Part shown: in pieces, positions 61,763 through 64,000 of the stretch
Layout: each line of letters opens with the position of its first letter
Numbering within the stretch: the first letter of the stretch is position 1
Assembly: GCA_964057225.1 (NCBI GenBank)
Contig: OZ059898.1
Span: forward strand, 15,725,267 to 15,789,266
Direction of reading: 5' to 3'
Source: Auanema rhodensis
Taxonomy: Eukaryota > Nematoda > Chromadorea > Rhabditida > Rhabditidae
DNA: 64,000 nucleotides
Notes under the pieces: generated by a model
What the model saw: only the letters and a program-made list of their open reading frames with translations
Told to the model about the DNA's origin: nothing
The model's database searches: none
Translations under genes and position numbers: made by a program

Positions 61763-63517
61763 GGCTGATTCACTACTTCATTCCTTTTCAATGGTTTTTC
61801 TTTATCTTTTTTTCATAACAGAAACTTTCATCTTTCATATTCTAAGTGCTTAAGAACTTGAGAAAATGCTAAAACTTTAAATGAATTTCTTCAAGTTTAA
61901 AGCAGTTTATACATAACGATGTTTCAATTTTAATCAAGAGCATAATCTTGTTTTTTACTAATTTCCGTTTAAATTTGAACAACTGTTCAACTCACGTACA
62001 CTCTAGTCAAATGAGTTTCACGTGAAAGTGCACGTATGGTCAATGTGCATTAACCATTTGACGTAAAAGTTCACGTAGATCAACTAGAACATACATCTAA
62101 ACTGAGACACATGTTTCAGTTTTCTTTTTGTCTCCAAATGTATTCCAAAGCATTACGCAGCTGTCTATCTTGCTCAATGTATGTATTTTTCTATTTTTAA
62201 TATTCAAATTGATTATTCTGAATATGAAGATGAAGTTGAACAATAGATTCGGGAATGAGGAAGAGGTACTAAATGAAATTATCTTAATACATGAGACTTC
62301 ATCAAGTAGATCAAGCTCACTACTGAGCTTCTGAAGGCTGCTTTCAGCTTCCTTAGCCTTCTGTTCAGGTCGTTATGGACAGCATGAAATGCCTTTGGAT
62401 GCCGGACAGGAAGAAACGAACTATGTTTTCGTTATAATGAAGGTCTGCTGAATACTTGAAAAGGTTCTGCGCGTGCACGTCTTTTGTCTATTTTTCTTCA
62501 GCCTCCCCCTTCCCTCCTTCCCTCCTTCTCTCTCTCTTTCTCTATCTCTCTCACTCACTCTCTTCACCTCTTTTGCTCTTTTACACTCTATACATATACT
62601 GGCATAAAACTCTTGAATTGCCTGATCTTTATGTTTCTTAGTGCTTTTGAATGTTTTGAACTACATAATGCTTTGCTTTCTTTATAAGCTACCAGCCCAC
62701 CTGCTCTCCCAACTTTACGTTCTATGTACCTATTTCTTCTCATAAATTACCAATTGTTGGCATTGTTTCAGTTTTTTGTTTGTATTCCCAATATGTCACA
62801 TGATGCAAAAGCAACATCAACAAACTGTGTGACGAAAATTGAAAATTGTTAATTTTCCCAGCACATTATCCAGATGTCAGTTTAGTTGCAGAAGAGAGGG
62901 GTCGCCTACGGCTCAGAATAAAGTAGCCAGTGTCAAAAGTCACCTTTGGTATCCTCATATCTAGCTGGTTTTCACCTTTTAAATAATTTTCTTTTTTCTT
63001 CTTCTAAATTTCTTTTCTCTCTCTCTTTCTCTCTGTCCCTCCCTCTCTCTTTATATATTTTTCTCTTATAATCGTTTTATTCAAGTCCACTTTGAACATC
63101 TTCCCAGGACAATTATACTTTAACCTCTTGTGGTGTCTTTTAGTTATATCCTATCTTGTCGCACTTCTTGTTTCTCTATCACGTCGTGTACCTCTCTCTA
63201 CACTCCAGATGATGATGATGATGATGATGATCGTTTCCGAAGCTATTGTGGGTCAAACGTTCCAACTGGATAGAGACCAATAATGAATGAGAGAATTTTG
63301 AAGAGAAAATAGTGGAAAAATGAAAAAATGCGAAACATACTAGATATACTTCACATTAAACATAAAGAAACATTGTACATACAGTGTTGTTGTCAATCTT
63401 GAACTTGTTTTCTACAGTTTTACATCCGGACTTTCTGTCGTCATTGAAAAATTAAATCCGCTTATGGATGTGTAGTCCATTTGCCGGTCTCTCTCAATTG
63501 TTTCTTCTTTCTCGTTC

Positions 63518-63520
<3 letters not shown>
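61761..63520. other. Desert segment with CACGTG palindromes
   Basis: AT-rich, no gene recognised. It contains the perfect palindrome TTTCACGTGAAA at 62016-62027 among several ACGT cores between 61992 and 62080. Pyrimidine-rich tracts lie near 62500 and 63020. A GAT trinucleotide run lies at about 63207-63231. Confidence 0.4.
63207..63231. repeat. (GAT)n trinucleotide repeat
   Basis: About eight GAT units in tandem. Confidence 0.85.
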
Positions 63521-63576
<56 letters not shown>

Positions 63577-63582
63577 TTCTCT
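63519..63582. repeat. (CT)n microsatellite
   Basis: CT dinucleotide run with TTTCTC interruptions. The final 420 bp of the window after it are AT-rich with no recognised gene. Confidence 0.9.
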
Positions 63583-64000
63583 TCTACCACCATTTCTCTC
63601 TATTACCTCTCTTCATACTCAATACCTTTAGTTCATTCCTTCTCACTAACTATTCTATTGAATTTTTGTATTCTATGAATAATACTTGTCAAATACATTA
63701 TTATATTTGGAAAATTTGTGTCATTCTAAATACACCAAACCTTTTCTATATTTTTGGAAATTCTACTGAATCTCCTATAAGCATTTGTCTGATAACTATA
63801 GAAACATATATTTATATCTAACTATACTCTATCTACAACTTGAAAATGATTCATCTATTAGCTTTACAACATTTTTTCTTATCTTATCTTTAATCTTTTA
63901 ATTTTTTTCAATATCTCTCACCTTCTATTCATTTTCAAAACAAGCATGGCGCATCTAAGTTCATCGATTTTCAGTTTAAAAACGAAACATAATCTACAAC

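Overview
This is a eukaryotic (animal) genomic window, AT-rich and full of short introns. Many introns are 40-60 bp with GT..TTTCAG or TTTNAG ends. Most start codons sit just downstream of an unpaired 3' splice-like sequence (pyrimidines then CAG/TAG/AAG), as expected where a spliced leader is added in trans. With very short gene spacing and same-strand gene strings, this points to a nematode. No species can be named from sequence alone, and a short TTAGG-like run near 5.76 kb is the only hint against it.

The left 34 kb is gene-dense. A TMEM164-like membrane protein (+) is followed by a minus-strand string: a secreted, probably GPI-anchored Ly6/uPAR-like protein, 6-phosphogluconolactonase, exosome subunit RRP4/EXOSC2, and an RGG-rich, Tyr/Gln-rich RNA-binding-type protein. 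A ~0.5 kb divergent promoter region at 12.9-13.4 kb then leads into a plus-strand string: a C2H2 zinc-finger protein, a small histone-fold protein (CHRAC1/POLE4 type), cytochrome b5, a PARP2-type poly(ADP-ribose) polymerase carrying two WWE modules, and two tandem adenylyl cyclase-associated protein (CAP) genes. An unrecognised acidic protein gene follows. EXOSC2-PGLS and cytochrome b5-PARP are spaced under 200 bp and could be operons.

The two CAP copies share two blocks of near-identity, introns and 3' UTR included, separated by a divergent stretch that holds the WH2 exon. This pattern suggests gene conversion. The first copy is also spliced in frame to a single ~2 kb exon coding a 674-residue disordered extension.

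From about 34.3 kb to the right end (about 30 kb) no confident gene was found. This desert is dominated by (CT)n/(GA)n microsatellites and AT-rich DNA, with a few GC-elevated islands that may be exons or conserved non-coding elements. The best is at 58.3-58.55 kb on the minus strand. All exon structures here were assembled by eye from splice sites, reading phase and protein similarity, and should be checked against transcripts.
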